NCBI GenBank assembly: GCA_947571115.1
Contig: CANOWW010000015.1
Span: 1-41,199, forward strand
Source: an uncultured Clostridium sp.
GTDB taxonomy: Bacteria > Bacillota > Clostridia > TANB77 > CAG-508
Direction of reading: 5' to 3'
Length of the DNA stretch: 41,199 bases
The translations under genes were made by a program, and so were the position numbers. Shown in pieces: positions 15,807 through 25,446 of this stretch (its first letter is position 1; every line of letters begins with the position of its first letter). The notes under the pieces were generated by a model that was not told the origin of the DNA, ran no database searches, and was given only the letters and a program-made list of their open reading frames with translations.

Positions 15807-18431
15807 AGGATGACAAAAAAGTAAAAGAGCCAGAACTATCCCCAATGATGCAAAATTATTTGGATACTAAGAAAGAATATCAAGATTGTATTTTGTTTTA
15901 TCGTTTAGGCGATTTTTATGAAATGTTTTATGAGGATGCCATTTTGGCGTCTCGCGAATTGGAAATAACGCTTACAGGTAGGGCATGTGGTGCAGAGGAG
16001 AAGGCGCCGATGTGTGGCGTTCCATATCATGCAGTGGATACGTATCTTTCAAGATTGATTGCAAAAGGCTATAAAGTTGCAATTTGTGAGCAATTAGAGG
16101 ATCCGAAAACGACGAAAGGAATTGTAAAAAGAGATGTCATTCGTGTGGTAACGCCGGGAACTGTGACAGAAAATAATATGCTAGAGGAAAAGAAAAATAA
16201 TTATATGATGTCGATTTTTAAAAGTGGCATTCATTATGGAATTTCGATTTGCGATATTACGACAGGCGATTTTTATGCCACTCAAATCAAGTTTCCAGAA
16301 AATAATTTTGAGAAGTTATTAGATGAATATGCGCGTTTTACGCCAACAGAACTTGTGATTAATCCAGCGATGGCGGCGTCTAAAAAAGAAGTTGAACTGA
16401 TGAAAGATAGAAGTTTGGCATTTGTGACAGTCAGGGAAGATAGTATTTTTGAGGAAAATGCGGAAAAAATCAATGGTTCCTATAAAGTCATCGATAATAG
16501 CGGAAATGAGAAGGTTTTGGAACATGAAGATTTGCTGATTCATGCTGCCAATGGGATTTTGAATTATATTGAGGAAACGCAAAAAATGAAATTGGAACAT
16601 ATGAATACATTGAAAGTGTATGATGTTCAAAAGTATATGTCGCTAGATATTAGTGCGAGAAGAAATTTGGAATTGACAGAAAGAATGCGAGACAAGTCCA
16701 AAAAAGGAACATTGATGTGGGTTTTGGATAGGACTTCGACTTCTATGGGAGGACGACTTTTGAAACGTTGGATTCATGACCCATTGCTTGCGTTGGATGA
16801 AATAAAAGCGAGAAATACAGCTGTTGGAGAGCTGAAAGATAATTTGATGCTACGTGGAGATATTGCAGAAAATTTGAATAAAGTGTATGATATCGAGCGA
16901 TTGGCGGGAAAAATTTCTTATGGAAATGCGAATGCGAGAGACTTGATTTCACTCAAAAATTCGATTTCGCATATGCCAGATTTGAAGCAAATTTTGAAAA
17001 ATGCGAATTGTGAGCTTTTGCAAAAAGCGTATGACGATTTGGATGAGCTTGTGGATATTGCTAAATTGATTGAGGATGCGATTGTAGAGGAGCCGCCGAT
17101 TAGCCTGAAAGAGGGCGGGCTGATTAAAATGGGGTACGACAAGGAAATTGATGAGTACAAAAGTGCTTCTGTGGAAGGAAAGCAATGGATTTTAAATTTG
17201 GAAGCCAAGGAAAGAGAAGCAACGAAAATTAAAAATTTGAAAATTGGTTATACAAAAGTGTTTGGTTATTATATTGAGGTGACGAAATCTTTTTTGAACC
17301 AAGTGCCAGAAAATTATATCAGAAAGCAGACTTTGACGAATGCGGAACGTTTTATTACGCAGGAATTGAAGGATATGGAAGATAAAATTTTGGGGGCAGA
17401 AGAAAAGGCAATTCAGCAGGAATACAATGCATTTGTTGAGATTAGGAATCAGATTGCGAGCAATATTGAGAGAATTCAGCAAACGGCGAGTGTGATTGCA
17501 AATGTGGATGTGCTTACCAGTTTGGCGATTGTGGCTGAAGATTACGGTTATGTGTGCCCAGAAATGGACGAGAGTGGCGTTTTGGAGATTGAAAATGGGC
17601 GTCATCCGGTGGTGGAAAAAATGCTAGATAGTGGTGGCTTTGTGCAAAATGATACGAAATTGAATTTGCAAGAAAACCGAATTGCGATGATTACAGGTCC
17701 GAATATGGCAGGAAAGTCAACGTATATGAGGCAAGTGGCGCTGATTTGTTTGATGGCGCAAATTGGCAGTTTTGTGCCTGCTGAAAAAGCGCATTTGGGC
17801 GTGATTGACAAGATTTTTACAAGAGTGGGAGCGTCTGACGATTTGAGTATGGGGCAAAGTACGTTTATGGTGGAGATGGCTGAAGTGGCGAATATTTTGA
17901 AAGATGCAACAAAGAATAGTTTGATTATTTTGGACGAAATCGGGCGTGGAACTTCAACATATGACGGGCTTTCGATTGCGTGGGCCGTGACCGAATATAT
18001 TGCGACCAAGATTGGCTGTAAAACGTTATTTGCGACACATTATCATGAGTTGGTTGATTTGGAAAATAAAATAGAAGGCATTAAGAATTATTCAGTGGCT
18101 GTGAAAGAAAAGGGAGAAGATATTATTTTCTTAAGAAAAATAATGGAAGGTGGAACCGATGAGAGCTACGGAATTCATGTTGCCAAACTGGCAGGGGTTC
18201 CGAATGATGTTGTCAAAAGGGCGAATAAAATTTTAGGAAATTTGGAAAAAGGTGGCGTGAAAGTTAAGGAGAGCAAAGAAGATAAAAAACAGGTGGAAGG
18301 GCAAATGGATTTGTGTAATTTGCAATTTGCAGATATTGCGCATGAGCTTGACAAAGTTAATGTGAATGAACTTACGCCAATTGAGGCGCTGAATGTTTTG
18401 GTAAAAATAAAACGGAAAAATTGCAGGGTAG
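15803..18431 (+). CDS. mutS: DNA mismatch repair protein MutS, in-frame CGG near the end
   Basis: Recognises mismatches and small loops and recruits MutL. The ATG at 15803 overlaps the miaB stop. The mismatch-wedge motif is present (GDFYEMFYEDA, about residues 34-44), followed by connector, lever and clamp domains, then Walker A GPNMAGKSTYM near residue 630, Walker B LIILDEIGRGTS near 707, and the TFATHYHEL-type switch. The zero frame runs to 18460 (885 residues) and ends in a basic tail after a CGG at 18413. A +1 shift there gives GGA AAA ATT GCA GGG TAG and ends at 18431 (875 residues), closer to the usual short tail after the conserved TPIEALN block. I give the shifted end because of the pattern in other genes. 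The unshifted end remains possible. Confidence 0.9.
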
Positions 18432-18479
18432 AAATGTCGAAAAGAGGAAGGCAAAAATGAAAAAAATATAAAAAAGCAC

Positions 18480-18508
18480 TTGAAAATAAAAGACAAACGT
18501 GGTATGAT
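18480..18508 (+). promoter_or_regulatory. Promoter of the coiled-coil repeat gene
   Basis: TTGAAA (18480-18485), 17 bp, TATGAT (18503-18508), with GATAGGAGGTG before the ATG at 18538. Confidence 0.6.
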
Positions 18509-18537
18509 AGGAAAAATATAAGATAGGAGGTGAGAAA

Positions 18538-19194
18538 ATGGAGGAAGTTTTAGGAAAATTAAATCAATTAGAAAATATCATTTTGAATGTGAAAGATGAG
18601 CTTGAGCAGAAAATTGAAGAATTGCGTCAAGAAAATCAAATGCAACATCAAGAGTTTGATAAGAGAATTGAAACAATTCGTCAAGAGAATCAAGTGCAGC
18701 ATGAGGGAATTCACGCAAAAATTGGGGATTTGCGCGAGGAAAATCAAATGCAACATCAAGAATTTGATAAGAGAATTGAAACAATTCGTCAAGAAAATCA
18801 AGTACAACATGAGGGAATTCACGCAAAAATTGGGGATTTGCGCGAGGAAAATCAAATGCAACATCAAGAGTTTGATGAGAGAATTGAGACAATTCGTCAA
18901 GAGAACCAAGTGCAGCATGAGGGAATTTACGAGAAAATTAAGAATTTTCGAGAAGAAAATCAAAGTCAACATGAAGAGATGTGTCTTCAAATTTATGGAA
19001 AAATGATTTTGGAACATACTAAATTAGAAGGAAAAATAAAACAAGAATTGCAGAATCAGTTTGCCATAGAGAGAGCAAAAAATGTTGAGCGAATAAAAAG
19101 ATTAAATGATTTAGATAGCAGAATCGAGAAGACAGAAGTTGATGTTATGTTGTGTCAAGATGAGATTTCTGAATTAAAGGGAAGTATGGTTTAA
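18538..19194 (+). CDS. Coiled-coil protein with 18-residue tandem repeats
   Basis: 218 residues, highly charged, no signal peptide or membrane segment. Residues 32-139 are six consecutive 18-residue units alternating between ENQMQHQEFDKRIETIRQ and ENQVQHEGIHAKIGDLRE types, with a degenerate seventh unit after. Eighteen is close to two and a half heptads, and the whole protein should form a long helical rod. The start has TAGGAGGTGAG upstream. A similar style of protein (N-terminal heptads, repeated Q/E helices) is found among cytoplasmic or phage-associated coiled coils, but I do not recognise a family. Copy number may vary between strains because the DNA repeats are nearly identical. Confidence 0.75.
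   Translation: MEEVLGKLNQLENIILNVKDELEQKIEELRQENQMQHQEFDKRIETIRQENQVQHEGIHAKIGDLREENQMQHQEFDKRIETIRQENQVQHEGIHAKIGDLREENQMQHQEFDERIETIRQENQVQHEGIYEKIKNFREENQSQHEEMCLQIYGKMILEHTKLEGKIKQELQNQFAIERAKNVERIKRLNDLDSRIEKTEVDVMLCQDEISELKGSMV
18631..18954 (+). repeat. Three 108-bp tandem repeats inside the coiled-coil gene
   Basis: Units 18631-18738, 18739-18846 and 18847-18954 each encode two 18-residue modules. The first two are almost identical at DNA level, and the third is diverging at its end. Multiples of 54 bp keep the frame, so unit gain or loss would only change rod length. Confidence 0.85.
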
Positions 19195-19222
19195 TTTGTG
19201 TCGATACTTTTGATTATCAATA

Positions 19223-19274
19223 AAAGAGGGCATATATATTATTTTTTAGAAGAAGTAATATATATGCTCTCTTT
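19223..19274 (+). terminator. Long-stem terminator after the coiled-coil gene
   Basis: AAAGAGGGCATATATATTA (19223-19241) pairs with TAATATATATGCTCTCTTT (19256-19274) with one mismatch, followed by a T-rich tract. Confidence 0.65.
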
Positions 19275-19292
19275 CAAAATTTTTAATTTCTC

Positions 19293-19321
19293 TTGTCAAA
19301 AATTAAAATTATAGATATAAT
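19293..19321 (+). promoter_or_regulatory. Promoter of the transglycosylase gene
   Basis: TTGTCA (19293-19298), 17 bp, TATAAT (19316-19321), 30 bp before the ATG at 19351 with AAAAAGGAGAAA. Confidence 0.75.
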
Positions 19322-19350
19322 TATAAAAAGGATACAAAAAGGAGAAATGA

Positions 19351-20052
19351 ATGAAGTTACTAAAGAAGTTATTATTTCTAGTATTGGTTATCATAATTGT
19401 AGTTGCAGGTTATTTTATCAAACAGGGTTATGATATATATGATAAAGCAATTCACGAAATGAGTATTGAGGAAAAAGTGCAAGAAATAAAGTCGATTAAG
19501 AATTATGCAAAGTTTGATGAATTGCCGCAAGACTACATAAATGCTGTGATTAGTGTGGAAGATAAACGTTTTTTTAAACATAGCGGCATTGATTTGATTA
19601 GTATTTCGAGGGCTTTGTGGATTGATATTAAGGAAATGAAATTTGAAGAGGGCGGAAGCACGATTACCCAACAACTTGCCAAAAATGTTTATTTTACGCA
19701 AGAAAAAAAGGTAACTAGAAAAATTGCAGAAGTGTTTATGGCTCGAGAGTTTGAGGCAAATTGCTCAAAAGAAGAAATTTTTGAAATGTATGTGAATACT
19801 TCTTATTTTGGAGATGGCTATTATTGTGTCAAAGATGCGGCAGAAGGATATTTTGACAAATTACCAAAAGACATGAACTTGTACGAATGTACTTTATTGG
19901 CAGGAATTCCCAATGCGCCGTCTGTTTATGCGCCAACGAAAAATCCAGAATTAGCAAGGCAAAGGCAAGCACAAGTTATTAGAAAAATGTTAAAACAAGG
20001 ATATTTGACGAAGGAACAAGCGAATGAAATTATTTTAGTTGATGAAAAATAA
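19351..20052 (+). CDS. Monofunctional peptidoglycan glycosyltransferase (GT51)
   Basis: 233 residues. Polymerises lipid II into glycan strands at the outer face of the membrane. The N-terminal anchor (LLKKLLFLVLVIIIVVAGYF) is followed by the GT51 motifs in order: VEDKRFFKHSGID with the catalytic Glu, GGSTITQQLAKN, the RKIAE block, and the KEEIFEMYVN-YFG block with the second conserved Glu. No transpeptidase domain follows, so it resembles MtgA or a stand-alone GT51 domain of the PBP1 type. Length is normal for that class. It is monocistronic, ending at a strong terminator before the convergent htrA. Confidence 0.9.
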   Translation: MKLLKKLLFLVLVIIIVVAGYFIKQGYDIYDKAIHEMSIEEKVQEIKSIKNYAKFDELPQDYINAVISVEDKRFFKHSGIDLISISRALWIDIKEMKFEEGGSTITQQLAKNVYFTQEKKVTRKIAEVFMAREFEANCSKEEIFEMYVNTSYFGDGYYCVKDAAEGYFDKLPKDMNLYECTLLAGIPNAPSVYAPTKNPELARQRQAQVIRKMLKQGYLTKEQANEIILVDEK

Positions 20053-20066
20053 AGAAGTAGAATAAG

Positions 20067-20104
20067 AAAAGGGGCTGTAAAAATTAAATTTTACAGCCTC
20101 TTTT
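20067..20104 (+). terminator. Terminator between the GT51 gene and htrA
   Basis: AAAAGGGGCTGTAAAA and TTTTACAGCCTCTTTT pair around a short A/T loop, with one G-U or mismatch position. It works for both convergent genes. The same left arm recurs in the terminator at 30728-30781. Confidence 0.8.
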
Positions 20105-20111
20105 GATTGGA

Positions 20112-21422
20112 TTAACGATTAAAGAAATCGAAAATAGAACCACTGTTTTGCTTATTATTTTTGTTTAGTAAAGAATCTTCAATTTCTTGATTGGTAGCAT
20201 TTGTTTTTTCTTCGTCTTGCGAAGGCGTTTCGCCCAGAGTGACTGGAAATTCTGTGGTGTTGCCGTCTCTGTAAACAGTAAGGGAAACAGTATCTCCAAT
20301 TTTGTAAGTATTTCTAGCTTTGTTTAATTCGTTCACAGAAGTTACTTCTGTATCGCCAATTTTTGTGATAACGTCGCCTTTTTTGATACCAGCAGTTTCG
20401 GCTGGAGAATTTTTTTCAACTGTGTAAACATAAACTCCGTTTGGCAAACTGTAACGTTTAGCGGTATCTTCATCGACTGGAACCCCAGAAATGCCAATGT
20501 ATGGACGTTTTACAGTTTTAAATTCGATTAATTGTTCAATGACGTCAACCGTAGAACTAATTGGAATGGCAAATCCCATGCCTTCAACGCCAGTTCCAGA
20601 GAGCTTCAAAGTATTAATACCGATAACTTCTCCGTTGCTATTGACTAAAGCACCACCGCTGTTTCCAGAATTAATTGCGGCATCTGTTTGAATGCAATTA
20701 TATTCTGCGCCATCATCGGATGCAACGGTTCTATTAACCGCACTGATAATGCCAGATGTAACAGTAATTTCAAGTCCCAGAGGACAACCAATTGCCATAG
20801 CAAATTCGCCCACTTTTACATTTTCGGAATTACCCAAAGTAGCTGGAGTAAGTTCCAAATTAGAACTGTCAATTTTAATGACTGCTAAATCCGTATAAGC
20901 ATCTGTTCCAATAATGGTTGCTTCGTATTCTTTGGTGTCATTGTAAAGAGTAACAGTCATTTTGGATGCTTCTTTTATGGTGTAGTAAGAAGAGGAACTT
21001 TCCGTAGAAACAACATGGTTGTTGGTAATAATATAACCATCTTTGCTGATAATAATTCCAGATCCAGTTGCCTCCGCTTCACTTGTGCCAAAAATGGAAT
21101 TGACAGAATATTTAATTTTGATACCTACAATGGAAGGTAATACTTTTTGGGCAACCGCCACAGAAGTATTGGAATATTCTACTAAATCGACTAAGTCTGC
21201 TGATATATTAGAACTAGATGTACTGGTATTAAGTTCAATAGGAGCAGTGTTTTCATTTGTTTGTAGGAATTTGTTTTTGACGTTGGGAACTCCAAAGCAG
21301 ACACCTAACACGAGAGATGCCCCCACGATACCAGATAAAAAAGGGGTCAAAATTTGTTTGGAAAAACCATTATCATTTTTTGGAAAATTTGATTGTTTAA
21401 AACCATCATTAAAATTATCCAT
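20112..21422 (-). CDS. htrA: HtrA/DegP-type serine protease with PDZ domain
   Basis: 436 residues. Short cytoplasmic N-terminus, one membrane segment (about 27-45), then an extracytoplasmic trypsin-like domain with the triad His136 (ITNNHVVS), Asp178 (YTDLAVIKID) and Ser255 (NSGNSGGAL). A PDZ domain follows (about 310-405: YIGISGVPVDED, GVYVYTVEKNSPAETAGIKK, GDVITKIGDTEV). It degrades or refolds damaged exported proteins. Start preceded by GGAGGCGAAAG. The order membrane anchor, protease, one PDZ is that of YyxA/HtrA/HtrB in Bacillota. No stress operator was recognised at its promoter. Confidence 0.92.
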   Translation of the reverse strand: MDNFNDGFKQSNFPKNDNGFSKQILTPFLSGIVGASLVLGVCFGVPNVKNKFLQTNENTAPIELNTSTSSSNISADLVDLVEYSNTSVAVAQKVLPSIVGIKIKYSVNSIFGTSEAEATGSGIIISKDGYIITNNHVVSTESSSSYYTIKEASKMTVTLYNDTKEYEATIIGTDAYTDLAVIKIDSSNLELTPATLGNSENVKVGEFAMAIGCPLGLEITVTSGIISAVNRTVASDDGAEYNCIQTDAAINSGNSGGALVNSNGEVIGINTLKLSGTGVEGMGFAIPISSTVDVIEQLIEFKTVKRPYIGISGVPVDEDTAKRYSLPNGVYVYTVEKNSPAETAGIKKGDVITKIGDTEVTSVNELNKARNTYKIGDTVSLTVYRDGNTTEFPVTLGETPSQDEEKTNATNQEIEDSLLNKNNKQNSGSIFDFFNR

Positions 21423-21456
21423 GCTTTCGCCTCCATATTAATTTTTTAATATCTTA

Positions 21457-21485
21457 ATCATAATGCAAAATTTTATAAATTACAA
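21457..21485 (-). promoter_or_regulatory. Promoter of htrA
   Basis: Minus strand TTGTAA (21485-21480), 17 bp, TATGAT (21462-21457). Confidence 0.5.
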
Positions 21486-21515
21486 GAGAAATATTCACAA
21501 ATTTTGAATATTCTA

Positions 21516-21544
21516 TTGAAAAATTTTGATTATATATATATAAT
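21516..21544 (+). promoter_or_regulatory. Promoter of the prepilin-like gene and rnhB
   Basis: TTGAAA (21516-21521), 17 bp, TATAAT (21539-21544), divergent from htrA. The -10 sits in an alternating TA tract (21531-21542). Confidence 0.6.
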
Positions 21545-21598
21545 ACATTTGATAAATTAAAATAATCTTAAAAAAAGAGAAGTTTTTTGGGAGGCAAT

Positions 21599-22111
21599 AT
21601 GTTGAAAAATAATAAAGGAATAACGATATTTTCACTTGTTGTTGTGATTGCTATTTTGTTGATTTTAGCTGGCGTTTCGTTGAATTCTGGATTTTCTGTT
21701 GTAGATGATATGCGAGTAGGGCGTATCATAACCAATATGAATTTGGTACAAGCCAAAATTCAAGTGATTCATGAAAGTTATTCTTTTGATAAAAATCAGG
21801 ATACTTTGATAGGAGCAGGACCATACAAAATCAGTTCGACGAATCAATTGGAGAATATCACACTTTCTCAGCAGGAAATGCAAATGATGGCAGATAACGC
21901 AGAAGTAAGTGTTGCTGATGTATTAAATTGGGATTGGTACAAGTGGAGCCGTGATGATTTAGAGAGGCAAAATTTGGCAAAAGATATGTTGGGCAATAAC
22001 GAATTTTTTTACGTAAATTATGAACATGCTGAAATTTTATATTCCAATAAAACTTCAAAAAATAATGTTAATTATTATTCTATAACTGGTTTAAAAAATA
22101 GTAATAAGTAA
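21599..22111 (+). CDS. Prepilin-like secreted or membrane protein
   Basis: 170 residues from the ATG at 21599 (GGGAGG five bases upstream). The N-terminus has the class III/type IV prepilin layout: short basic leader KNNKG, then ITIFSLVVVIAILLILAGVS. The residue five places after the Gly is Ser where classical pilins have Glu. Many clostridial proteins have this 'KGIT-x-x-x-LVV-I' N-terminus without the Glu. The remainder (about 140 residues) is soluble and not recognised. It could be a minor pilin or pseudopilin, or simply a membrane-anchored protein. No pilus assembly genes lie in this window. rnhB follows after 17 bp. Confidence 0.65.
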   Translation: MLKNNKGITIFSLVVVIAILLILAGVSLNSGFSVVDDMRVGRIITNMNLVQAKIQVIHESYSFDKNQDTLIGAGPYKISSTNQLENITLSQQEMQMMADNAEVSVADVLNWDWYKWSRDDLERQNLAKDMLGNNEFFYVNYEHAEILYSNKTSKNNVNYYSITGLKNSNK

Positions 22112-22128
22112 ATGGAGAAGGTAAAAAA

Positions 22129-22758
22129 TTGAAAGAAAAAGAAATGGATAGATTAAATGCATTAAAAGCAGAAGAAAATAAGTTGTATGAGAAGGAACAA
22201 ATTCATTTTATTTGTGGAATTGATGAAGCCGGTAGAGGTCCGCTTGCTGGACCAGTTGTGGTTGGGGCAGTGATTATGCCGCAAAATTCATTCATAGAAG
22301 GTGTGAATGATTCTAAGAAAATTGCTGAAAAAAAACGTGAAAAAATTTATGAGCAAATTGTGGAAGAGGCGATTGCCTATAGTGTCGGCATTGTTGACCA
22401 AAGAAAAATTGATGAAATCAATATTTTGAATGCGACAAAACTAGGTTTGAAAATTGCAATAGAAGGTTTGAAAACGAGACCAGATGTGATTTTAGTAGAT
22501 GCACTCAATCATATTGATACATGTGGAATTCCGTATATTTCTGTTGTCAAAGGCGACGCCAAAAATTATTCGATTGCAGCAGCTTCGATTATTGCAAAAG
22601 TGACTAGAGACCGAATGATGCGTGAACTAGACGAAGCCTATCCCATTTATGGATTTACCAAACATAAAGGCTATGGAACTGCTGAGCATATTCGAATTTT
22701 GAAAGAAAAGGGACCATGTGTGTTGCATAGAAAATCGTTTATAAAAAACTTTGTTTAG
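22129..22758 (+). CDS. rnhB: Ribonuclease HII
   Basis: 209 residues from a TTG start with GAGAAGG upstream. The ATG at 22144 is an alternative. Removes ribonucleotides misincorporated in DNA and RNA in RNA-DNA hybrids. GIDEAGRGPLAGPVVVGAV carries the first Asp-Glu pair (Asp32, Glu33), VDALN the third acidic residue, and AKVTRDRMM the fourth Asp, followed by the GYGT-H tail. Length is normal. No in-frame CGG. Confidence 0.93.
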   Translation: MKEKEMDRLNALKAEENKLYEKEQIHFICGIDEAGRGPLAGPVVVGAVIMPQNSFIEGVNDSKKIAEKKREKIYEQIVEEAIAYSVGIVDQRKIDEINILNATKLGLKIAIEGLKTRPDVILVDALNHIDTCGIPYISVVKGDAKNYSIAAASIIAKVTRDRMMRELDEAYPIYGFTKHKGYGTAEHIRILKEKGPCVLHRKSFIKNFV

Positions 22759-22781
22759 AAATACAAAAGAAGGGAATTTTT

Positions 22782-24075
22782 ATGGATATTAAATCGATTA
22801 TTTGTAATAAGCGAAATAGAAAGGAACTTTCGGAGGAAGAGATAAAGTTGTTTGTGAATAAATACCAGAAAAGTGAGGTAACGGAAGCACAAGCAGGAAG
22901 TCTTTTAAGTTATATTTACAAAGACGGGATGACCATAAATGAAATTGTACATTTTGCTGTTGCTATGGCTGATTCTGGAGAGAAAATCAACCTAGAAGAT
23001 TTAGGAATGGATGTTGTGAATGAGCATAGCACAGGTGGTGTTGGAGACAAAGTTTCGCTAATTTTGTTGCCAGTTATGGCAAGTTTGGGAGTGCCAATTG
23101 CCAACATTTCGAGTAGAGGTATGGGAGTTTCCATTGGAATTAGTGACAAGTTGGAAAGTATTCCAGGATTTCTTACAGATATTTTATTAGCTGATTTTAA
23201 AACAATTTTAAAAGAACATAAGGTAGGAATTTTAAGCCAGTTGGCAAATTTGAACCCAGTCGAAAGTAAAATATATCGATTGCGAAACGAGATTGCTTGC
23301 CAAGATTGTGTGCCAATCATTGCAGCTAGTCTGATGAGTGTTAATTTGTCGATTGGAAGTAAAAAAGTAGTTTTTGAAATTATTTATGGAAATGGGACTT
23401 ATCTGAAAACAAAAGAGCAAGCCAGAAGATTAGCCAAGATTTTGAAAACTGTTGGCAAGCAGTTAGAAAAAGAGGTCAAATGCATGATTATTCATGCGCA
23501 AGAACCTGTTGGCTATTCAGTGGGACATAATTTAGAAATGGCAGAAGTGATTCAGGCTTTAAAAGGAAAAATGTCAGAAGATTTAGGAGAATCCGTTGTG
23601 ACAACAGGCGCTGCTATTCTTGGGTTAAATCGTGATGCGAAATCCAATGCTGAAACCATTAAGGAGGCTTTGCAATCTGGAAAAGCCTATGAAAAATTTC
23701 TGGAAATGGTGGCAGCGCAGCGGTGGCGATACAAGTTATCTTGAAAATCCAGAGAAATTTCAAAGAGCAACATTTAGAATGCCTGTATATGCACAAGACT
23801 CAGGTTATATTCAAACCATTGATGCTGATATGGTTGGTTCGATTGCTCGCTATTTGGGAGCGGGTAGAATGAATGATGAGAAAGAATTGGATAAAGCGGC
23901 AGGAATTGTATTGAACAAAAAAATAGGAGAGAAAGTGGAAACAGGTGAAATTGTGGCTTATATTCATACGAACGAAGAAAGCAAGGTAATTGGTTCTACG
24001 AAAAATTTGGAAGATGCCTTTAAAATCAGCAAACGAAAAATAACAACATTACCACGAATTATCGAAGTGATGTAA
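22782..24075 (+). CDS. Divergent pyrimidine-nucleoside phosphorylase paralog, split by +1 shift at CGG
   Basis: 430 residues when the C at 23721 is skipped. Joined, it aligns along its length with the paralog at 24109 and has all three domains. The break reads GTG GCA GCG CAG C GGT GGC GAT ACA, inside the family block VAAQGGD. Zero frame stops at 23742-23744. Active-site positions are altered: the phosphate loop is EHSTGGVGDK instead of KHSTGGIGDK, the signature SGRGLGITGGTVDKLQ is SSRGMGVSIGISDKLE, and SIMSKK is SLMSVN. These positions contact phosphate and base in thymidine phosphorylase. The C-terminal domain after the shift is well conserved. It may have a changed substrate or act as a non-catalytic partner. 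It lies 33 bp before the intact paralog. Confidence 0.8.
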
Positions 24076-24108
24076 AGAAAAATAAATTTACAAATGAAGG
24101 AGAAAATT

Positions 24109-25410
24109 ATGAATATCATTGAAATAATTGATAAAAAACGAATGGGCAAAGAATTAACAGAAGCAGAAATCGGCTATTTTGTAGAACAATATACAAAAGA
24201 CCAAATTCCAGATTATCAAGCGGCAGCGCTGATTATGGCGATTTGTATTAACGGAATGAATGAAAAAGAAATTTTAGCACTTACTATGGCGATGGCAAAT
24301 TCTGGCGAAAAATTGGATTTGACAGGCATTGCAGAAAATATTGTAGATAAACATAGTACAGGTGGCATTGGAGATAAAGTGACATTAATTGTTTCTCCGA
24401 TTATTGCAAGTTTAGGTGTGCCAGTTGCTAAAATGAGCGGAAGGGGCTTAGGGATTACGGGTGGAACAGTGGATAAATTGCAAGCCATTCCCGCCTATAG
24501 AACCGATATTTCAATTGAAGAATTCAAAGAAAATGTGAAGAAAATTGGAATTAGTTTGATTTCGCAGACGATGGATTTGGCGCCAGCGGATAAGAAAATC
24601 TATGCTTTGCGTGATAGCATTGCAGCAGTAGAAAGTATTCCGCTGATTGCGTCAAGTATTATGAGCAAAAAAATGGCAGCAGGAGCCAAAAAAATTGTGA
24701 TAGATGTGACATATGGTTCTGGGGCGTTTATGAAAGATAAAACACAGGCGAAGAGGTTGGCAAATTTGATGAAGAATATTTGGCAAGGTGAAAACCGAGA
24801 AATGTCTTGTGTGATTTCAAAAATGGAGCAACCGCTAGGTTATAGTGTAGGAAATACATTGGAACTCATCGAAGCAGTGGAAGCATTGCATGGAAAAATG
24901 GCGGACGATGTCAAAGAAATTGTTTTTGCAATTTGTGTGCAAAGTTTGAAATTGGCGGGACGAAAAGAGTCTGCACAAGAATTAGAAAATCAGATTTGGG
25001 AGACAATCCATCAAGGAAGAGCTTTTGAAAAATTCGCAGAATTAGCGAGAAATCAAGGCGCAGACAGCTCGTATTTATATGACTTAAATAAATTAGAAAA
25101 AGCACCGATTATCATTCCTGTTATTTCGGGAGAAAATGGTTATGTAAAGGAATTAAATGCGGAAAAAGTGGGTAAAATTAGTATGGATTTAGGAGCTGGA
25201 AGAAAAAATAAGGAAGACGAAATTGATAGACGAGTTGGTTTGATTTTAACGAAAAAAGAAGGAGACAAAGTAGAAGAAGGCGAGACACTTGCTTTCATTC
25301 ATGCGAATAGTTCTGAAATGATACATGAGCATGTGGAAAATTTGCAAAAAGCATACACAATTGTGAATGAAATTGTGGAAAAAGAATCCGTGATTGATGA
25401 AATTTTATGA
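24109..25410 (+). CDS. pdp: Pyrimidine-nucleoside (thymidine) phosphorylase
   Basis: 433 residues from the ATG at 24109, with GAAGGAGAAAA upstream. The in-frame ATG at 24094 overlaps that site. Cleaves thymidine, deoxyuridine or uridine with phosphate to base and (deoxy)ribose-1-phosphate. Helical N-terminal domain, phosphate loop KHSTGGIGDKV, the signature SGRGLGITGGTVDKL, ALRDSIAAV with the base-binding Arg, and SIMSKKMAAGA with Ser and Lys. The C-terminal beta domain (about 340-433) has LGAGRKNKEDEIDRRVG and the biotinyl-like end. Probably one transcript with the paralog. Uridine versus thymidine preference cannot be settled here. No in-frame CGG. Confidence 0.92.
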   Translation: MNIIEIIDKKRMGKELTEAEIGYFVEQYTKDQIPDYQAAALIMAICINGMNEKEILALTMAMANSGEKLDLTGIAENIVDKHSTGGIGDKVTLIVSPIIASLGVPVAKMSGRGLGITGGTVDKLQAIPAYRTDISIEEFKENVKKIGISLISQTMDLAPADKKIYALRDSIAAVESIPLIASSIMSKKMAAGAKKIVIDVTYGSGAFMKDKTQAKRLANLMKNIWQGENREMSCVISKMEQPLGYSVGNTLELIEAVEALHGKMADDVKEIVFAICVQSLKLAGRKESAQELENQIWETIHQGRAFEKFAELARNQGADSSYLYDLNKLEKAPIIIPVISGENGYVKELNAEKVGKISMDLGAGRKNKEDEIDRRVGLILTKKEGDKVEEGETLAFIHANSSEMIHEHVENLQKAYTIVNEIVEKESVIDEIL

Positions 25411-25446
25411 TTTTGTACACAAAAATTATGTTTTGTCAAGAAGGTG

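Noticed and set aside
18631..18954. CRISPR-like array
   Set aside because: The repeats are in frame within a coding sequence and have no unique spacers.
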